34,182 nt of DNA from Holophagae bacterium (GTDB taxonomy: Bacteria > Acidobacteriota > Thermoanaerobaculia > Thermoanaerobaculales > Sulfomarinibacteraceae), in NCBI GenBank assembly GCA_030618605.1, contig JAUXDC010000006.1, positions 1 to 34,182 on the forward strand, given 5' to 3'. A model generated the notes under the pieces. The model did no database searches. It was given only the letters and a program-made list of their open reading frames with translations, and was not told the DNA's origin. Below, piece after piece: positions 32,685 to 34,182 of the stretch. The position numbers were made by a program, and so were the translations under genes. Within the stretch, counting starts at the first letter, position 1. Each line of letters begins with the position of its first letter.

Positions 32685-33776
32685 ATGACCGTATATGAAC
32701 ACCGCCGAAGAGCACTGGATACAAATGTAACCTTCGCAGGGTATCTGGTGGTCGATCTGGCGCGACTGATGCCCAAGGAGATCGACCACACCAGCCTGTT
32801 TTTTCTCACCGGGTACCAGGGCGAGGGGGTACTCTTCATTACCCCAGCGGAGTCTGTGCTTTTGGCGGACGAGCGCTACTTCGAGGCGGCGAAAGCCAGT
32901 GTCGGCCATGACCTGGTGGTCCATCAGGCTGCGGGCGACTACCTGGCGAACATCAAGGAAGAGGTCGAACGGCTTGGCCTCTCTGAGCTGTCATTTACCT
33001 CCAACCGCATCACCTACTCCCTCTACAATCGACTGCGGCAGCTGCTCGACATCGACCTGACGCCTTGTGAGGATCCCATCGCCGGGCTGAGAATGAAAAA
33101 GGACTCTGAGGAGATCGGGCGAATCGAGGCTGCGGTTAAAATCTCGGAAACCTGCCTGCACCGTCTCGTCGAAGAAATTCGAGTCGGCATGACCGAGAAA
33201 CAGATCGCCTCACGCCTGGACATCCTGATGTTGGAAAACGGAGTGGGACCAGCGTTCGAAACCATTGTCGCAGCCGGCGAGAATAGCTTCAATCAGCATC
33301 ACCAACCATCGGACCGACCCATCAACGCGGGGGAGTTTCTCTTGATCGATTTTGGTGCGAGAAAGGACGAGTATCTCGCCGACATCACGAGGACCTTTGC
33401 CGTGGGCGCCGCTACACCCAAAATGCAGGCCATTCACAACACTGCCCGCGGGGCCACCGAGCTTGGCACTGAGTTGTTGCGGCCGGGAACACCCATCAAA
33501 GATGTGTGGCAGGCTCTCAAAAACTACTTCGATCAGACCGAATATGGGCCTCATAGCGAGATCTCCGGCCATTGCATCGGCCTCGATGTGCACGAAAGAC
33601 CTTTCATCCTGGCCGATGATGCGCTCGAGCTGCAACCGGGCATGGTGACCACCATGGAACCGGGCATCTACATCCAGGGCTATGGGGGAGTGCGCATCGA
33701 GGACGACGTGCTGATTACGCCCAACGGGCCGCGGGCGCTGAGCACCTTCCCGAGGGACCTGATCGTCGTCGGCTGA
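32685..33776 (+). CDS. M24B Xaa-Pro peptidase (aminopeptidase P / prolidase type)
   Basis: A 363-residue cytoplasmic metallopeptidase. An N-terminal creatinase-like domain (residues 1-125) precedes the pita-bread M24 domain. The five metal ligands are visible: two Asp in LLIDFGARKDEYLADITRTF, His in SGHCIGLDVHERP, Glu in TTMEPGIYI and Glu in GGVRIEDDVL. The His in NSFNQHHQPSDRP corresponds to the conserved active-site region. It cleaves peptide bonds next to proline, and prolidases also act on hydroxyproline-containing dipeptides, so it fits a collagen-peptide context. GGAG lies nine bases before the ATG. It is separated by 207 bp from the epimerase gene and may have its own promoter; three ACCGATA repeats lie at 32592-32615. 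Confidence 0.92.
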   Translation: MTVYEHRRRALDTNVTFAGYLVVDLARLMPKEIDHTSLFFLTGYQGEGVLFITPAESVLLADERYFEAAKASVGHDLVVHQAAGDYLANIKEEVERLGLSELSFTSNRITYSLYNRLRQLLDIDLTPCEDPIAGLRMKKDSEEIGRIEAAVKISETCLHRLVEEIRVGMTEKQIASRLDILMLENGVGPAFETIVAAGENSFNQHHQPSDRPINAGEFLLIDFGARKDEYLADITRTFAVGAATPKMQAIHNTARGATELGTELLRPGTPIKDVWQALKNYFDQTEYGPHSEISGHCIGLDVHERPFILADDALELQPGMVTTMEPGIYIQGYGGVRIEDDVLITPNGPRALSTFPRDLIVVG

Positions 33777-33866
33777 TCTAAGAGGTCGAAGAACCTATCT
33801 TTTCCAAGAGACCTTGACGAACGTCAAATCGGTGTCACGTGTTTCAAGGTTTACAACGATGAAACT

Positions 33867-33898
33867 GAATTACAAGGGACACTACTCAGCTCTTGCTT
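33867..33898 (-). repeat. Diverged inverted copy of the RAYT-linked 32-bp repeat
   Basis: The minus strand here matches the 32-bp repeat at 16197/16241 at 25 of 32 positions (25 of 29 in the core 33868-33896), including GCAAGAGCT and TAGTGTCCC. It lies 17 kb away in the opposite orientation and forms the truncated end of a transposase-like frame. Confidence 0.7.
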
Positions 33899-34064
33899 CC
33901 CACACGCCCCTCACCTGGTCGTAGACTGCCTGGACGAGCCAATACAGGGGCGTCTCTTGTGGCTTGCCCCTCCGGAAAACGCGCCGAGCGGGGGGGGAGC
34001 CTGCGCGACCCCGAAGGCCGCAGGACGGCTGCCACGTGTAGCATTGGGGTATTGTGGACCCCAA
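33882..34064 (-). pseudogene. Possible IS91-type transposase N-terminal remnant
   Basis: A short frame whose residues 27-55 (ARRVFRRGKPQETPLYWLV, then QAVYDQVRGVWE) resemble the extreme N-terminus of IS91-like transposases that precedes their zinc ribbon (pattern: basic, RPRxPxxTxLYxLVxxHxxxxxxxWEER). It stops at 33882, exactly where the 32-bp repeat copy begins, so the rest of the transposase is missing. The upstream residues do not fit. Only this short similarity supports the call. Confidence 0.4.
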
Positions 34065-34098
34065 GCAGCCGAACCTAATGCCCCAATGCTAAACGTGG
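34032..34098. repeat. 22-bp inverted repeat, strong hairpin
   Basis: Arms at 34032-34053 and 34077-34098 match at 20 of 22 positions (core TAGCATTGGGG / CCCCAATGCTA), with a 23-nt spacer. It lies at the 5' side of the transposase remnant in an otherwise gene-free stretch (33777-34182). It could be a mobile-element end or a palindromic REP-type unit. Confidence 0.65.
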
Positions 34099-34182
34099 TA
34101 CCGTTTGTAGACATCCTGGCAAAAGTAATGCGCGCGAAAAAGGTGCTGAATAATGCCGCATCTGACTGACGCACTAGACGCC

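Noticed and set aside
34032-34098. Integron attC site
   Set aside because: The arms lack the RYYYAAC/GTTRRRY core pairs and there is no integrase or cassette array.
1-34182. tRNA, rRNA, CRISPR arrays, classical riboswitches
   Set aside because: I looked for cloverleaf, spaced-repeat and common riboswitch signatures by eye and saw none; a covariance-model search would be needed to be certain.

Overview
The window is a GC-rich bacterial chromosome segment. Several traits point tentatively to Acidobacteriota or a similar soil or sediment phylum: a membrane-bound Ser/Thr kinase with TPRs, an FHA-linked NtrC-type activator, a large FG-GAP/CSLREA/beta-helix secreted protein ending in a 'DGFESGNFSQW'-type tail, a tricorn-type protease and a DUF885 lipoprotein. 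No rRNA, tRNA or CRISPR array is visible, so the phylum is an inference.

Bases 1-11400 are all on the minus strand. They hold a secreted EF-hand protein (cut by the window edge), a small secreted protein of unknown function, the FHA/AAA+/Fis regulator (with a degenerate GAFTGA loop), the large secreted CSLREA protein, an HTH-ATPase-STAS-like regulator, the Ser/Thr kinase and a GT39-like membrane glycosyltransferase. The middle of this block looks like a phospho-signalling neighbourhood. A 229-bp MITE-like element with terminal inverted repeats and a 5-bp target duplication lies just upstream of the glycosyltransferase.

Bases 11700-14800 hold an Rrf2-family regulator divergent from a quinol-dependent nitric oxide reductase. 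The 311-bp spacer between them is packed with dyads and two inverted arrays of 7-bp units. From 14830 to 16300 lies a scar: a CSLREA gene broken after its signature motif, an intact REP-associated (Y1/HUH) transposase and a 32-bp direct repeat. A diverged inverted copy of that repeat lies at the far end of the window, fused to a transposase remnant.

Bases 16456-28383 are the most interesting part. A glycyl radical enzyme of the trans-4-hydroxyproline dehydratase (HypD) clade and its activase form one operon, with a PAS-AraC regulator divergent from it. Next, and in the same orientation as the enzyme, are homologues of hydroxylysine kinase and 5-phosphohydroxylysine phospho-lyase, preceded by a decayed aldehyde dehydrogenase/nucleotidyltransferase chimera, a tricorn-like protease and a DUF885 peptidase-like lipoprotein. 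Hydroxyproline and hydroxylysine are both characteristic of collagen, so I read the region as a candidate collagen/gelatin-peptide catabolic island: peptidases cut peptides and dedicated enzymes take the two hydroxylated residues.

Bases 28547-33776 hold an AraC regulator divergent from a DUF819 transporter, an APH-fold kinase and a ribulose-phosphate-3-epimerase-like protein with overlapping or closely spaced genes, followed by an M24 Xaa-Pro peptidase. The substrate of the transporter-kinase-epimerase module is not evident. The last 400 bases are mobile-element debris.
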